Assembly (NCBI GenBank): GCA_964508915.1
Contig: CAZDVK010000007.1
Coordinates: forward strand, 1 to 64,000
From: CAZDVK01 sp964508915
GTDB lineage: Bacteria > Pseudomonadota > Alphaproteobacteria > Paracaedibacterales > CAIULA01
Direction: 5' to 3'
DNA: 64,000 nucleotides
Part shown: positions 63,729-64,000 of the stretch, in pieces
How positions within the stretch are numbered: position 1 is the stretch's first letter
How the letters are laid out: every line of letters begins with the position of its first letter
Position numbers and translations under genes: made by a program
The notes under the pieces: model-generated
The model's input: the letters and a program-made list of their open reading frames with translations, nothing else
Databases searched by the model: none
Told to the model about the DNA's origin: nothing

Positions 63729-64000
63729 AATATTCTTCTAGTAAAGGGGGTTCCGTCATTTCAGCAGGTTTTCTAATACCCAATAATTCTAAAATAGTCG
63801 GGGCTACATTCGCAAGGGTTCCACCATGTTTCAACGAAAGTTGCCCTCCATTCACAATCATAAAAGGAACCGGGTTGCACGTATGCGCTGTATGAGGGCC
63901 TGAGCCATCCACCATTTGTTCCGCATTTCCGTGGTCAGCAGTAATAATCAGAGTCCACTCCTCCTGGATGGCTTTTTCCGCTAACCGCTTCAGGCATTCA
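63718..64000 (-). CDS. gpmI: 2,3-bisphosphoglycerate-independent phosphoglycerate mutase, C-terminal part
   Basis: Only the last 94 codons are inside the window; the gene continues beyond 64000. The visible sequence TLIITADHGNAEQM and GPHTAHTCNPVPFMIV carries the metal-binding Asp-His and His of the phosphatase domain, and it ends with an LANVAPTILELLGI helix typical of GpmI. Interconverts 3- and 2-phosphoglycerate in glycolysis. Its end overlaps the EnvC-like gene by 11 nt. Confidence 0.93.
   Translation of the reverse strand, partial: ECLKRLAEKAIQEEWTLIITADHGNAEQMVDGSGPHTAHTCNPVPFMIVNGGQLSLKHGGTLANVAPTILELLGIRKPAEMTEPPLLEEYFDD

Overview
The window is a gene-dense, AT-rich bacterial chromosome segment, most likely from an alphaproteobacterium of the Holosporales/Rickettsiales-like, host-associated kind. 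This is inferred from a membrane-anchored cytochrome c, a long Rickettsia-type isocitrate dehydrogenase with a C-terminal extension, PopZ (DUF2497), a DUF1467 protein, a DUF2608-type secreted HAD protein, a DUF3035 lipoprotein, separate glyQ/glyS, and many importers for amino acids and dicarboxylates. It still carries flagellar rod genes and cell-wall genes, so it is not an extremely reduced genome.

Layout. 0.2-6.5 kb: respiratory and central-metabolism genes (cytochrome c, HtrA-like protease, icd, a secreted unknown, SCO protein, tpiA). 7-12.9 kb: heptosyltransferase, aromatic amino acid permease, a tandem of three related small secreted proteins, a serine beta-lactamase-like hydrolase, and a Gly/Asp/Ala-repeat protein. 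13-20.5 kb: dapE, metNI without metQ, then rsmG-parA-parB with two perfect parS sites inside rsmG, then DUF1467, a CinA-domain protein and an MFS transporter. 20.6-28.5 kb: ftsEX, a YdcF-like protein, fabI, and yejAB without yejEF, then an alpha/beta hydrolase. 28.8-35.3 kb: aspartate aminotransferase, a secreted HAD-like protein with a frameshifted signal peptide, glyQS, radA. 35.7-45.9 kb: mnmA, brnQ, acetoacetyl-CoA synthetase, a DASS transporter, AsmA, a secreted coiled-coil protein, prmA, trmB. 46-57.7 kb: a 696-residue secreted unknown, rpoH, murA, dcd, two M16 peptidases, a BamF-like lipoprotein, lspA, a methyltransferase, an RluC-type synthase, popZ. 57.7-64 kb: tolC, ctaB, csrA, flgB-flgC-(small ORF)-fliE, a YibQ-type deacetylase, an EnvC-like protein and the 3' end of gpmI.

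How parts fit. ParA, ParB, two parS sites and PopZ make a centromere-type segregation and polar anchoring system, and place this region near the replication origin. MetNI, TyrP-like, BrnQ, DASS and Yej proteins point to an organism that imports amino acids, peptides and dicarboxylates.

The most unusual feature is a family of four dispersed elements of about 330-355 nt (6579-6918, 40118-40470, 49255-49585 on +; 35287-35618 on -). They fill all four of the only intergenic gaps longer than 300 nt, and every one of those gaps lies between convergent genes. The copies share short 5' and 3' sequence blocks and a common order of hairpins. The stems differ in sequence but stay paired through compensatory changes and G-U pairs that make sense on one strand only. 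This is what a conserved structured RNA looks like. I do not recognise the family. A weaker, shortened possible relative lies at 28604-28736 (-).
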